A stretch of 39,890 nucleotides of DNA. Source: a virus. Of this stretch, positions 27,839 through 36,926 are shown piece after piece. The translations under genes and the position numbers were made by a program. The notes under the pieces were generated by a model, which saw only the letters and a program-made list of their open reading frames with translations, was not told where the DNA came from and did no database searches. How positions within the stretch are numbered: the stretch's first letter is position 1; the number at the start of each line of letters is the position of its first letter. The stretch lies in IMG/VR virus record IMGVR_UViG_3300031857_000481, positions 1 through 39,890 of that record; one strand, 5' to 3'.

Positions 27839-28240
27839 TCACTTCGTGACGCCTTTGGACTTCTCAAACGTCCGCAGGCCACCTATGCCCAGCATGCCGG
27901 TGATCACGACCCACAGCAGATCCAGGTTCAACGTCGGCGGGGCGGGCCAGCCCTTCACCGCAGCGCCCCACGCCAGCAGCGGCTGGGCGATGGTGGCGTA
28001 CAGGAACCCGACGCCGCCGGCCCAGCCGAAGAACGGGCGCCAGCCGGCCACGAAGATGGATGGGTGCGCCGCCTCGCGGGCGTTGATCTCAAGCTGCGCG
28101 ATGACCTGCTTAAGTTCACCGTCCGCGGCCATCCGCACCAGTTCCATCTCCGCTTCGGCCTTCTTCTGCGGGTCAGGAACGAAGCGGTCCAGCAGCGTCT
28201 TGCCAACGTCCAGAATCGAGCCGAGGATGAGCGGGTTCAT
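27839..28240 (-). CDS. Holin, 3TM type
   Basis: A 133-residue protein of the three-TM holin family. The soluble N-terminus contains LLDRFVPDPQKKAEAEMELV and NAREAAHPSIFVAGWRPF; hydrophobic segments follow at about 68-83, 85-95 and 106-125. The NAREAxHPSxFVAGWRPxxGW signature is diagnostic. It forms the membrane hole that releases the endolysin, whose gene follows 19 bases downstream. Start overlaps the stop of the 74-residue gene (ATGA type). Confidence 0.88.
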   Translation of the reverse strand: MNPLILGSILDVGKTLLDRFVPDPQKKAEAEMELVRMAADGELKQVIAQLEINAREAAHPSIFVAGWRPFFGWAGGVGFLYATIAQPLLAWGAAVKGWPAPPTLNLDLLWVVITGMLGIGGLRTFEKSKGVTK

Positions 28241-28461
28241 TTGTCAGCCTTTTCGTCCAGCTTGTCAAAGATCCGCGCCAGCATCGTCTTGATCTCACCG
28301 ATGTCGTTGCGGTAATCGTTCTTGGTGACGTAGTAGTGCGGCATGTTGCGCACGTCCTTGTCCAGCACGCGGATGCTCTGGTAGATGCTGTTCAGAATCC
28401 AGCCGCCCAGGAAACCGGCCAGGGTGACAGCCACGTTGAAGAGGGTTTGAGTGTCCATCAC
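28237..28461 (-). CDS. Lysis-cassette membrane protein (74 aa)
   Basis: A 74-residue protein with an N-terminal membrane helix (TLFNVAVTLAGFLGGWILN), then a helical tail (RVLDKDVRNMPHYYVTKNDY; IGEIKTMLARIFDKLDEKAD). The MPHxYVxKxDYRxDIxEIKxML pattern occurs next to holin genes in many podoviruses. It may be a holin regulator or a second holin; this is unproven. Its start overlaps the end of the ejection-protein gene. Confidence 0.75.
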   Translation of the reverse strand: MMDTQTLFNVAVTLAGFLGGWILNSIYQSIRVLDKDVRNMPHYYVTKNDYRNDIGEIKTMLARIFDKLDEKADK

Positions 28462-30746
28462 GGTGCCAAAGCGTTGACGTTTTCGGATTCGGGGGCGAGG
28501 GCGTTGTACGACGGCGGTTTTGCTCGGCGCGAGAACTCAGCCCCCGCACCAAACGTCGCCGCGCGCGCGACTTCCGGCGCGACTTTACCGCCAAGTTGTC
28601 TGGCGGTTTGCAATTTCAACGCTTGCTCTACAGATTTGGCGGCCAAAGCGGGGTCGGTCATTTCTCGCGCTATCTCCATCGCCAGCTTATCGTCCAGACG
28701 CAACGCCAAGCGTTTAACCACCGCGTTGAACACTGTGATAGGTACGCTTAAGAACGACGGCAACGGGACGCCCAGCTCGGCGCCAGTTTTGGTACCGATC
28801 TGTTTAATGTCGATCCCGGCTTCCGAGCCCGCCTTGACCAACCGTTCGTACTCACCGCGCCGCAGCAAATCCTGCTGCACTGCGTTGACGTGCGACAGTT
28901 GTTGCGGCGTCAATCCGTTAGTGAGCGCGGTCAGACGACGCTCAACAGCATCTGCCGTAGCACCTGGCGGCAGAGGGGGCGTCAGCTTGACGCCGGTTTG
29001 CGCTGCCAAATCATTGATCTTCTGCAACCGCGCGGCGTTCTGGCCAACGACGTTGATGCGTTGCAGCACGTTCATGCCGGCGTCGTCTAGCACCTTGATC
29101 GGATCGGCGTACTTCTGCAAGAACGCTGCGTGCGCCTCTGGCGTGGGCACTTTGACCTCGCGGGCGTACAGGTCTTCGATGCCCGACCGCGCCACTTGCA
29201 TAGCCTTCGGGTCGTCTCCAAACAGCGTGACAAAGTTGCGCGCCTCACTGACACCACGCGGCTGGAAGTATTTGGTGATTACGTCTTCGGGCTTGATCTT
29301 GGGTTCGTTCAACGCCGTGGCGCGGAACATCTGATCGTTGACGCCGGTCTTGAACCGAGGAACGTACTCGGTGCGGTACAGGTTCAGCGCGTCGGCATAC
29401 GCAGCCTTTGCCGTGTCGGGCAGCGTGGTGGACGACTTGACCGCATCGTCAATCACGTCGTGAATCTTGCCGAGGCTGCGCAAACGCATGCCGGCGCCGG
29501 GGTCTATCGAGGTACGCCCCGCTGCGATGTCCACATTGATCGCTTTGCGGATGTCGTCCAACTGTTGCAGTGTGACCTCGGGGACCGGCGCAGCAGGCGT
29601 GGCCTGCTTGATCTTGCCGCTGACAACGCCTGCGCCCAACGGCTTTGCAGGCGGCGCCTTGGGTTGCAGCGACAACAGCTTGCGTATTGTCTCTGGCGCG
29701 GTGGTGGGGTCAAAGTCTGACAACTTGCGCTGAAAAATGGCCTCTGCTTCGCCGATGACTTTGCTCATGTCAATCTTGGCGTCGCCGGCCTCCTTGAACG
29801 CTGCGGCGTATGCGGGCTCGATGACGCCCTTCTTCATTGCCTCGCGCTTGGCCTCGGCCCCAGCCACCAACGCCGCGCCAGCATCCTCTGGCCGCATAGG
29901 CGTAAGCGCGGAGTTCATCTTCGACTGCACTTTGGCGGCTGCGGCGTCGAACTTGGCCTGCGCGCGCGTCTGTTGCGCGGCCTGCGCGGCAGCAGTTTGC
30001 GCTTCCATACCTGCAAATTCAGATGCCATAGCAGGCACCTTTTGCGCCTTAGCCTGCAAGACCGAGAAGCGCGCGCTACCCGCCGGCGCAGCCACCTCGC
30101 CCGCGCCGGGCGCGGCGCCTGGCACAGCAGCGCGAGGCCCGCGCAGGGCTTGCAGGATGTCGTCGCCCTTACCGTCAAGCGCTTTGATGTAGGTGTCTAG
30201 CTTAAGGTTCTTGACCTTGCTGACGTACTCTGCGGCTTTGCTGACCGCAGGAGCAACAATACCGCGCCCTCCAGCCTCTAGCGCGCCCCCGGTCAGCACA
30301 TCCTCCGCGCCTTTCACCAGCGCTTCTTTTGCGCTGCTGGGCGCGCGCTGATAGCCAAGCGCCTGCTCGGCGATATCTAGCCCGGTCTTGGCGATGCCGT
30401 AACCTAGCCCTGCACCGCCAACAACCCCCGCGGGGCCAAGCGGCGTGCCTAGCGTGCCCCCGCCAGCAGCACCCAACGCCTCGACCGTAGGCCGCACCAC
30501 CTGCATGACGCGGCGGCCCATTGGAACTTCTTGCACCGCAGCAGGCGCTTGGTATGGCCCGGCGCCGGGGATCTGGCCGGCGGGCGTTGCCGGTGCGGGC
30601 TGACGCCCGCCGTCCATAGACGCCACTCGTTTACCAAACTCTTTAGCCGCGCGGCGCTCGACTGCGTCAGGCGTCACATCGTCCGGCGCGTTTTGGTAGA
30701 CGTGCGAACTGCCGTCATCAAAGGTAACCGTGATATTGCGCGGCAT
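28458..30746 (-). CDS. DNA ejection / internal virion protein, 762 aa
   Basis: A large Ala-rich protein. The N-terminus (MPRNITVTFDDGSSHVYQNA) is a short beta domain typical of podovirus ejection proteins. A Gly/Ala-rich hydrophobic stretch (about residues 90-140) may insert in a membrane, and long helices follow to the end. By position and size it corresponds to the largest of the three P22-type ejection proteins, which leave the virion to form a conduit for DNA across the envelope. It ends with NALAPESENVNALAP, two copies of a motif also found at the start of the metalloprotease-like protein. Confidence 0.72.
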   Translation of the reverse strand: MPRNITVTFDDGSSHVYQNAPDDVTPDAVERRAAKEFGKRVASMDGGRQPAPATPAGQIPGAGPYQAPAAVQEVPMGRRVMQVVRPTVEALGAAGGGTLGTPLGPAGVVGGAGLGYGIAKTGLDIAEQALGYQRAPSSAKEALVKGAEDVLTGGALEAGGRGIVAPAVSKAAEYVSKVKNLKLDTYIKALDGKGDDILQALRGPRAAVPGAAPGAGEVAAPAGSARFSVLQAKAQKVPAMASEFAGMEAQTAAAQAAQQTRAQAKFDAAAAKVQSKMNSALTPMRPEDAGAALVAGAEAKREAMKKGVIEPAYAAAFKEAGDAKIDMSKVIGEAEAIFQRKLSDFDPTTAPETIRKLLSLQPKAPPAKPLGAGVVSGKIKQATPAAPVPEVTLQQLDDIRKAINVDIAAGRTSIDPGAGMRLRSLGKIHDVIDDAVKSSTTLPDTAKAAYADALNLYRTEYVPRFKTGVNDQMFRATALNEPKIKPEDVITKYFQPRGVSEARNFVTLFGDDPKAMQVARSGIEDLYAREVKVPTPEAHAAFLQKYADPIKVLDDAGMNVLQRINVVGQNAARLQKINDLAAQTGVKLTPPLPPGATADAVERRLTALTNGLTPQQLSHVNAVQQDLLRRGEYERLVKAGSEAGIDIKQIGTKTGAELGVPLPSFLSVPITVFNAVVKRLALRLDDKLAMEIAREMTDPALAAKSVEQALKLQTARQLGGKVAPEVARAATFGAGAEFSRRAKPPSYNALAPESENVNALAP

Positions 30747-30754
30747 ATGTAGCC

Positions 30755-32062
30755 TTACCAGTTGCTGACCGTCGCGCCAGAGCCCGTCGCGGCAGGCGCA
30801 GCAGGCGCGGCGGGGGTGACCGCTCCGCTGCTCTTGCGGCCTTTAATTGTGGACTTAGGCGCGGGCAAATCTTTGAACTGCGGGAACCGTTCAAAATCTT
30901 CACCGAACTGCCGCTGGTAAGCATCGCGGATGCGTTCCATCGCACCTTGCGCTTGCGCCTCCACCAACGCTATCTGTTCTAGCAATGGGCCGGTACCTTT
31001 GACAAGCTCCAGCGCGGCGATTTGATCCGCCAAAATCTTCCACTCTTGGTTGGCGATTGAGCCGATAGCGCCGCTGGCAGCGGCTTGCGCTTTACCCAGC
31101 GCCGTAACCTTGCCCTTGAGGTTCTGAAACCGCGTCTCAGCCTGCGCCGCAGCGCCTTCAGGAATAGACGGCGCGTACACGCCCAAGTAGCCTGTGGCCC
31201 GATCTAGACCGGGGGCGTCTTTTACGCTTTGGACCGAGTCCAGCACGTCTTGCGTAGTCTGCAAAGCGTTGACCGCAGACTTGAACTCTTTGCCCAACTT
31301 GTCCCGCCGCTGCGTCTCTTGCTGCGCTGTTAGCGGCTTGGCCGCCGGGGCTGCGGGCGCGGGTGCGGGCGCGGCGCGTTCTTGCGTGGCCGCAATCGCT
31401 GCTTGCGGCGGCGTGATGAATTTTTGTTCTTGCCGGTCAAACACCAACTTCCCAACCGGCACGAAACGATCTTGCAGCCGCGCGTCAGGCTGATCCTTTG
31501 GCAACGACGCCAACACAGCCTTAGCGCGGTCCACCACGACCTTCGGCGAAGCGGGATCGGCGATGATGGCGCGCAAGCGTTCAGGGCTCATGCCGCCAGC
31601 AGCCGGTGCGGTGGGGGCTTGCGGCGGTGCGACCAACGCATTAGCCGGCGCAGCACCAGCTTGCGGGCCAAACGCGGCCGTCAGTGCTTCGCGTTCTTCC
31701 AACGCTTGCACTGTTTTGTTCATCATCTCGATGGCGTCTCTGTTGCCCGAGCGCACGGCATATGACTGACCTTCCCGAGCGGTCTGCAAATTAAGCGGCA
31801 TGTTGTTTGACCCAAACAACGCGGTCATTTTGCCCAGCCATGTTTGGGACTCCGCTGCTCTTGCAGTCGCAGCACGGCGTTCTTCTGCCGACGCCATCCG
31901 CTGCTCACGCAGCGCCAGCGCGTTCTCTTGCTGCATGGCGAATTGCTGGGCCTGCTGCTGACGCAGCATGTTGCGGTCCTGCTCGGCTAGCGCGGCCTCG
32001 CGGCCACGGAAGAACGCGCCTGCGGGGTCGGCTGGCTGGAGAAGGCTAAAGTCAACTGCCAT
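30755..32062 (-). CDS. DNA ejection protein, 435 aa
   Basis: A 435-residue protein rich in Ala, Gln and Pro. Helical N-terminal third (EAALAEQDRNMLRQQQAQQF and ENALALREQRMASAEERRAA), Pro/Ala linkers in the middle, and a helical C-terminus. This make-up and its place between the gp20-like and the 762-residue ejection genes fit an internal virion protein delivered with DNA. No named domain is certain. Confidence 0.68.
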   Translation of the reverse strand: MAVDFSLLQPADPAGAFFRGREAALAEQDRNMLRQQQAQQFAMQQENALALREQRMASAEERRAATARAAESQTWLGKMTALFGSNNMPLNLQTAREGQSYAVRSGNRDAIEMMNKTVQALEEREALTAAFGPQAGAAPANALVAPPQAPTAPAAGGMSPERLRAIIADPASPKVVVDRAKAVLASLPKDQPDARLQDRFVPVGKLVFDRQEQKFITPPQAAIAATQERAAPAPAPAAPAAKPLTAQQETQRRDKLGKEFKSAVNALQTTQDVLDSVQSVKDAPGLDRATGYLGVYAPSIPEGAAAQAETRFQNLKGKVTALGKAQAAASGAIGSIANQEWKILADQIAALELVKGTGPLLEQIALVEAQAQGAMERIRDAYQRQFGEDFERFPQFKDLPAPKSTIKGRKSSGAVTPAAPAAPAATGSGATVSNW

Positions 32063-32071
32063 GATGCGTCC

Positions 32072-33208
32072 TTAAGGTTCCGGCATGATTGCCCAAGCCG
32101 GCAATCCACTGACAACACCTGGTTGTCCACCGCCACTTGGCTGGGCAAAGTACCGTCCCGCAATATCACCTAATCGGTTAAGCCCGGTGTTGTAAGCCGA
32201 CCCTCTGGTCAGCGCGGCGTTGGCGGCAGTATCGCCTTGGCGCATGAAGATGTTGCCGGCGTTGCTGGCGTAGTTCTGGCCAAGGTTGCTCATCACGCCC
32301 GCGGCCTGCGGGCCAAGGTCGGCGAGGCGAGCGAGGCGGTTGTAGGCCGAACCGAACTCCTGCGACGCCACATCCTGGCCGTACCGCTGCGCGGCCTTCA
32401 GCGCGCCGCCTGAAATCAGCCCACCACGGGCGGCGGCCTGGCGGTCAAGTGACTTCAGACCCTCGCTCAGACGGAACTGGTAGCCCGGGTCCATCTGAAG
32501 GAACTGCTGCGCTGCCCCGGGGCCACCGCTCATCATCGCCCGCAGCCGGTTGTAGTCCTCAGTGCCGCCCGCGAGGAACGGTTGCTGGCGGGCAATCGAC
32601 TCTTGGTAGATGCGCTCTTGCAACTGGGTGGCGCGGTCTGCCGCAGCGCCCGACGCCGCAGCAGCCTTGCTGGCCGCGCTGGCTTGCATACCCGTGCCGA
32701 TCAACTGCGACGCCGCGGGGATCAGAAATTCAAACATCTTGCCTCCTGCCATCTTGCCAAGCGTCGAGCCGATACCCGTGCCCACGCCGCCGCCACCTGC
32801 AACACCGGCGCTTGCGCCGATGCCGGGCAACGCGCCAGCAGCGGATGTGCTTAAACCGCCCGCAGCGCCCAACTCCGCAGCCGGCGTGCCTAACGCGGTG
32901 ACGTTGCCCATGCTGCCGAGCGCAGAGCCGCCCCCACCACCCAAGCCGGCCAGCGCGTTGCCGCCCAAGTACGCGCCGCCCATGATGGCGGCGAGCTTGG
33001 CCACCTCTTTGAGGTCCAGCGTCTGGTTGCGCATCGGGTCGCCGCTGGCCCAGTAGCCTTGGCCGTTGTAGAACGCCGAAGTCGGTTCGGTGTACGGCGT
33101 CTGGCTCTCACCGTACATGGCTGTCTGCTCGGGGTGGTACGACCACCCCGGGATCTGCTCGCCCGCCGCAAGGCGGTTGATGATGGCGGCGACTTCGGCT
33201 TGGTTCAT
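32072..33208 (-). CDS. DNA transfer protein (P22 gp7/gp20-like)
   Basis: A 378-residue protein. The middle is Gly/Ala-rich and probably membrane-active; the C-terminal half carries DPGYQFRLSEGLKSLDRQAA, GGLISGGALKAAQRYGQDVA and GSAYNRLARLADLG, a signature of podovirus ejection/DNA transfer proteins. It would form part of the channel made at infection. The start (33208) overlaps the previous stop by one base. Confidence 0.8.
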   Translation of the reverse strand: MNQAEVAAIINRLAAGEQIPGWSYHPEQTAMYGESQTPYTEPTSAFYNGQGYWASGDPMRNQTLDLKEVAKLAAIMGGAYLGGNALAGLGGGGGSALGSMGNVTALGTPAAELGAAGGLSTSAAGALPGIGASAGVAGGGGVGTGIGSTLGKMAGGKMFEFLIPAASQLIGTGMQASAASKAAAASGAAADRATQLQERIYQESIARQQPFLAGGTEDYNRLRAMMSGGPGAAQQFLQMDPGYQFRLSEGLKSLDRQAAARGGLISGGALKAAQRYGQDVASQEFGSAYNRLARLADLGPQAAGVMSNLGQNYASNAGNIFMRQGDTAANAALTRGSAYNTGLNRLGDIAGRYFAQPSGGGQPGVVSGLPAWAIMPEP

Positions 33209-33546
33209 TACGACGTTACCTCACGCCCGGAAGCGCGGATGTTGATAGCGCTTGCCGTGCCGGCGATTGTAGAGATGAACCCGCCCGGCGCAAGCACATG
33301 CCCCACGATCTCTGGGAAGGTGTACGACTCGCCAGCTTGGAGCGTCTTGGTCTTGACGATCAGGTTGTCGTTGCCGGCGCTGCCGGCCACGGTGACGAGG
33401 TTGACGCTGATCGTCGCCGCCGACGCGCTGTAGTTCGTCGCGGTGAACTTGTCGATGATCGCTGTCACGTTCGTAGCCGTGTACTGCGTACTCTGCGTGG
33501 CTTCCGCCGTCTTCGCAGCGATCAGAACTTTGGTGGTGACTGTCAT
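33208..33546 (-). CDS. Small virion beta protein
   Basis: A 112-residue beta-rich protein (TEATQSTQYTATNVTAIIDK; FTATNYSASAATISVNLV; LQAGESYTFPEIVGHVLAPG). The strand pattern and the phrase LxAGESYTFPExVGHxL are typical of small tail or decoration proteins between fibre and ejection genes of podoviruses. Function not established. Confidence 0.7.
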   Translation of the reverse strand: MTVTTKVLIAAKTAEATQSTQYTATNVTAIIDKFTATNYSASAATISVNLVTVAGSAGNDNLIVKTKTLQAGESYTFPEIVGHVLAPGGFISTIAGTASAINIRASGREVTS

Positions 33547-33563
33547 GTCAAGTCCTTATTTGG

Positions 33564-34028
33564 TTAGCCAATACGCCAATTAACGCCGTCGCTGTATACC
33601 GGCACAGTATTACTACCTCCACCTACAACAACAGACGCAAATGTCGTAACTGTTGCATCAGATACAAAAGCTCTTGATCCCGCGTCGATAAGCGCAGCGG
33701 AAGGCAAATTAGCTACGACGACAGGGGGTATCGCAGAATTAGCCCCCGGAATATTGTCTTTTGTCCAAACCGCAACGCCAACCGAAGTTTGCAACACAAA
33801 CTTATACACATACGCCGTGTTCAGCCAAATCTGCTCGGGCACGCGGCCAGCGGCGTCCAGCACCACCGGGTTGGCGTTGGCCGTAGCACCTGAGCTGGAC
33901 GTGTACGTCGTCACCGGCGTGGTCGTACCGGCCTCGTAGGTGTACAGCAGACCGCCCGACAGCGGGTTGCCGTTGTCGTCAAAGAACTGCCAACCGGCGC
34001 CTGCGAGAAGGGAGAGGGAAACGGCCAT
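33564..34028 (-). CDS. Tail-fibre-like protein with collar-type N-terminus
   Basis: A 154-residue protein. WQFFDDNGNPLSGGLLYTYE, TTTPVTTYTSSSGAT and NPVVLDAAGRVPEQIWL form a module widely seen at the start of phage tail fibres and spikes; the end (SAALIDAGSRAFVSDATVTT and VPVYSDGVNWRIG) is a second common surface module. The DNA for the C-terminal half (33564-33800) is clearly more AT-rich than that for the first half, so the distal part was probably exchanged. It could be a short fibre or a base for another receptor protein. Confidence 0.72.
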   Translation of the reverse strand: MAVSLSLLAGAGWQFFDDNGNPLSGGLLYTYEAGTTTPVTTYTSSSGATANANPVVLDAAGRVPEQIWLNTAYVYKFVLQTSVGVAVWTKDNIPGANSAIPPVVVANLPSAALIDAGSRAFVSDATVTTFASVVVGGGSNTVPVYSDGVNWRIG

Positions 34029-34037
34029 GATGAATCC

Positions 34038-34826
34038 TCAATCTTGATACGCGCTGATGTTATCCGTCACGGTCAGGATGACGCTGGGGATCGCGGGTAC
34101 GGGCGCGGCAGCGGCCTGAGCAAGTATCTGCACGGCGGTATCGTTCACAGACCACATTAGTTCACAGTAGTCGCCAGCGCGCAACTGCTCGACGTAGTTC
34201 CACGACGTTACCAGTTCACCGTCCGTTCCCTTAAGCCGCACTTGGCCGGCTGAGTTTGCTACGTCCACGCCGTTGATGCGCAACCAAATGTAGACCAGAT
34301 GACTGCCGCCGCTAGTGTTGTCCAACTGCGCGCTGAACTGCAAGTCGTACACGCCGTCTTTGGCCACATATACCCGCGACGTGGGTGAACCGATGTAGAC
34401 GCCGTTGGACAGAACGGTTGAGTTCAGCGTGATGCCGTAGGCGGTGTTGATGGCCGCTGCAGTCTGCGTCGTCGTGTCGTAGAACGTGCCGTAGGCGCGG
34501 TCGCGCAGCTGCGGCGTGTAGATGGGCGCTGCTGCCAGCGCCTCGACCTGCTTGGTCAGTTCGGCCCACTGGTCAACGGTCACCAGGCGCTGCGTCAGCG
34601 CCTCCTGCTCAACGACGGCCAAGCTGTTTTGCAGGCTGGTCAACGCGGCGTAAGCGTCGGGCTGGTGCTGGAGGTCTTCCAGGCTGGCCACGCTCTGGCC
34701 GCTGCCGGTGAGGAAGAACAGGTTGAGGAAGAACCGATACCACTCCCGCGAGATCAGGCCCGTGCGGTCGTCCACCAACGGCACGCGCGGCGGCGTGATG
34801 TTGGTGAGGTTCGGCGGGCTGGTCAT
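34038..34826 (-). CDS. Tail protein with C1q/TNF-like jelly-roll C-terminus
   Basis: A 262-residue protein. The N-terminus (PRVPLVDDRTGLISREWYRF, FLNLFFLTG) is the conserved start of a podovirus tail family and is followed by a predicted coiled coil (about residues 60-100). Residues 140-262 form a beta domain (DGVYDLQFSAQLDNTSGGSH; YIWLRINGVDVANSAGQVRL; YCELMWSVNDTAVQIL) like the trimeric jelly-roll heads of C1q/TNF type. Coiled coil plus globular head suggests a tail needle or knob analogous to P22 gp26-type proteins, although this is by analogy. Confidence 0.68.
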   Translation of the reverse strand: MTSPPNLTNITPPRVPLVDDRTGLISREWYRFFLNLFFLTGSGQSVASLEDLQHQPDAYAALTSLQNSLAVVEQEALTQRLVTVDQWAELTKQVEALAAAPIYTPQLRDRAYGTFYDTTTQTAAAINTAYGITLNSTVLSNGVYIGSPTSRVYVAKDGVYDLQFSAQLDNTSGGSHLVYIWLRINGVDVANSAGQVRLKGTDGELVTSWNYVEQLRAGDYCELMWSVNDTAVQILAQAAAAPVPAIPSVILTVTDNISAYQD

Positions 34827-36349
34827 GCGTTGGTGCCGCTGATGACCAGTTCAGCACCCATGATGGTGACCTTGACGGGGTCGGTGCCGCTGATCTCGTA
34901 GACCCGGTCGCGCAGCTTCAGCGTCATGCCCAGACGGCGCCAGAAGACGCGCCGGCCCCACTGACCGATGCGGCCCATCTCGGCCCAATGCTCGTTGGAC
35001 CATGTGTGGCCGCCGTCGTCTGACCAGCGCAGCATGACCGCGGGGTTGGCCCCTACGACCGTGGCCACGGACACCAGAATCGGCACGTCGTCCTCGGTGA
35101 TGATCTCGTCGCCGGTTTCGGCCAGCAGCGTCTCCAGCGGGTCGAAAGCGTCGATGCCGTTTAGCCCGACGCCCGACTCGCAGTCCAGTTGAAGCGTGTG
35201 GTGCGCGGTGCGCTTGAGGTTGTTCTGGCCGGTCGGCAGCGCCCGCCACGACCGCAGCCACCGCTGCTCTTGGCCGTTGTCAGCGTAGACCTCCAGATCG
35301 AAGGCGTACAGATTGCCGCTCTCGTAGTCCCCGACGACGATCTCGTTGCCGTAGGACATCTGGCAATTGCTGCGGTGCCGCGTAAACGAGTTGCCCGTCC
35401 AGCCGGCGCGTTCGTGCCAGGCGCTGGTGGAGACATCGTAGACCCACGTCGTGTTGGCCGAGGGGAAGACCAGCACATAGAAGGCGTGGCCGTCCTGCTG
35501 GTAGGTGTAGCCGATGGCGTCGGACAGGTCGCCGTACTGCTGGATCTGCCACTCCACCGCGTGCGTGCTGATGCGCTGGCCGGTGTAGCCGTTGGCCCGG
35601 TAGACGATGCCGCGGCCACGGGCGTCAGCGCCCAGCCAGAACAGGCCGTTGTCCAGCTTGGCCACCGAGTACGCGGCTGCGCAGCCGATCTCGTTGAACG
35701 CGCCTTGGATGCGTTGCAGCGGGAAGTCCGCAGCGCCGGCGTCGTACCAGACCTCGACCGAGTTGGTGCCGTACAGCCACACCTCGCGGTGGTCAACGAT
35801 CAGGCTCACCAGCCCGTCAGGAGCGCCCTCGGCGCTGGCGAAGTCTAGCGGGTCTACGGACGTGCCATCCAGCAGGCTGGTGATCCACAGGCGCTGGCTG
35901 TTGGGCTCGTTGAAGACGAAGTAGCCGTCGATGTAGCCGACCGTCACCGCGCCGGGGTAGTCAGGGTCGGTGATCTGGGCGAAGACGTTGGTGCTGGCGT
36001 TGTAGATGTAGCCGTCTGGGTTGCAGGCGATGAACAACTGCACGCCGTTGTCCGACATGCTGACCGGGCCGCTGCCGGTCACGCTGCCCAGCAGCGTGGC
36101 CGTCCAGTTGGTGTCGATCTTGTACAGCGCGCTGCCGCTGACGACGTAGCCGTACCCGCCGAACTGCCACAGCCCACGGATGGGGCCAGCGCCGACCGTG
36201 GCTAGCAGCCGCAGGCCAGGAGCGCGGTTCAGGAACGCGGGCTCTTTGCCGCCCTCGGGCACGATCTCGGCAAAGAGATTGACGCAGCGGTTGTCCGCAG
36301 CGTTGACGCTGCGGGCGACATACGACGACCCGAGGATCGGCGTCTTCAT
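34823..36349 (-). CDS. Packaged DNA stabilisation protein, P22 gp10-like
   Basis: A 508-residue protein matching the P22 gp10 type: MKTPILGSSYVARSVNAADN, RCVNLFAEIVPEGGKEPAFL, RAPGLRLLATVG and later WHERAGWTGNSFTRHRSN, LRWSDDGGHTW, GRRVFWRRLGM. Repeated ~50-residue beta units suggest a beta-propeller-like fold. It closes the head after packaging and links the gp4-like adaptor to the tail needle. CGGAG lies before the ATG at 36349. The opposite-strand HNH gene is inserted just upstream. Confidence 0.87.
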   Translation of the reverse strand: MKTPILGSSYVARSVNAADNRCVNLFAEIVPEGGKEPAFLNRAPGLRLLATVGAGPIRGLWQFGGYGYVVSGSALYKIDTNWTATLLGSVTGSGPVSMSDNGVQLFIACNPDGYIYNASTNVFAQITDPDYPGAVTVGYIDGYFVFNEPNSQRLWITSLLDGTSVDPLDFASAEGAPDGLVSLIVDHREVWLYGTNSVEVWYDAGAADFPLQRIQGAFNEIGCAAAYSVAKLDNGLFWLGADARGRGIVYRANGYTGQRISTHAVEWQIQQYGDLSDAIGYTYQQDGHAFYVLVFPSANTTWVYDVSTSAWHERAGWTGNSFTRHRSNCQMSYGNEIVVGDYESGNLYAFDLEVYADNGQEQRWLRSWRALPTGQNNLKRTAHHTLQLDCESGVGLNGIDAFDPLETLLAETGDEIITEDDVPILVSVATVVGANPAVMLRWSDDGGHTWSNEHWAEMGRIGQWGRRVFWRRLGMTLKLRDRVYEISGTDPVKVTIMGAELVISGTNA

Positions 36350-36383
36350 GCTATACTCCGTTTACCTTGAAAGGAGATAGCAC

Positions 36384-36926
36384 ATGGAAACGTGGAAGCC
36401 CGTACTTGGCTTTGAAGACCTGTACGAAGTCAGCGATCATGGCAACGTGCGGCGCATAGCGCGCGGCAAGACGCTGGATGGCGCCAAGGTAGCGGAAGCC
36501 AAGTGCATGTTTGAGCAAGGCGCTACGCTGAAGACAGTGGCGACTTTTTTGAACACAAGTATTCCGACCGCGCACAGCATCAAGTTGGGTAAGACTTGGG
36601 CTGGCGATACAAGTTATCGTCCAGTCAAACTTCGCAAAGATACTAAACACTATTTGCAAGTAGATCTTGTGCAAAACGCGAAATACAACCGAAAGCGAGT
36701 GCATCGAATTGTGTGGGAAGCGTTCAACGGCCCAATCCCCGGCCGTCTTGAGATCAATCACAAAGACCTTGACCGCGCGAACAATAGCCTGGAAAACTTG
36801 GAGTTGGTTACACACCAGCAGAACACCCAACACGCGATTGACGCATACAAAAGTCAAGGACTTTTGCGCGCCAAGAAAGGTGTGAAGGGTTTTCTTTCGG
36901 GGAAACATAGCGCCTATAGTCGTTAA
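36384..36926 (+). CDS. HNH homing endonuclease with NUMOD4 and inserted HTH
   Basis: A 180-residue free-standing endonuclease on the strand opposite to all its neighbours. Residues 4-25 (WKPVLGFEDLYEVSDHGNVR) are a NUMOD4 module, and residues ~103-147 (VHRIVWEAFNGPIP; INHKDLDRANNSLENLELVT; HQQN) the HNH/HNH_3 nuclease. Between them, ~33-70 (GAKVAEAKCMFEQGATLKTV, ATFLNTSIPTAHSI) read as a helix-turn-helix DNA-binding segment. It is more AT-rich than its surroundings and has GAAAGGAG before ATG. Inserted between adaptor and gp10-like genes; its stop TAA shares bases with the convergent adaptor stop. Confidence 0.88.
   Translation: METWKPVLGFEDLYEVSDHGNVRRIARGKTLDGAKVAEAKCMFEQGATLKTVATFLNTSIPTAHSIKLGKTWAGDTSYRPVKLRKDTKHYLQVDLVQNAKYNRKRVHRIVWEAFNGPIPGRLEINHKDLDRANNSLENLELVTHQQNTQHAIDAYKSQGLLRAKKGVKGFLSGKHSAYSR

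Noticed and set aside
36351-36908. 185-aa minus-strand frame antisense to the HNH gene
   Set aside because: It lies in line with the late block, but the plus strand has unmistakable NUMOD4 and HNH motifs with a ribosome binding site.
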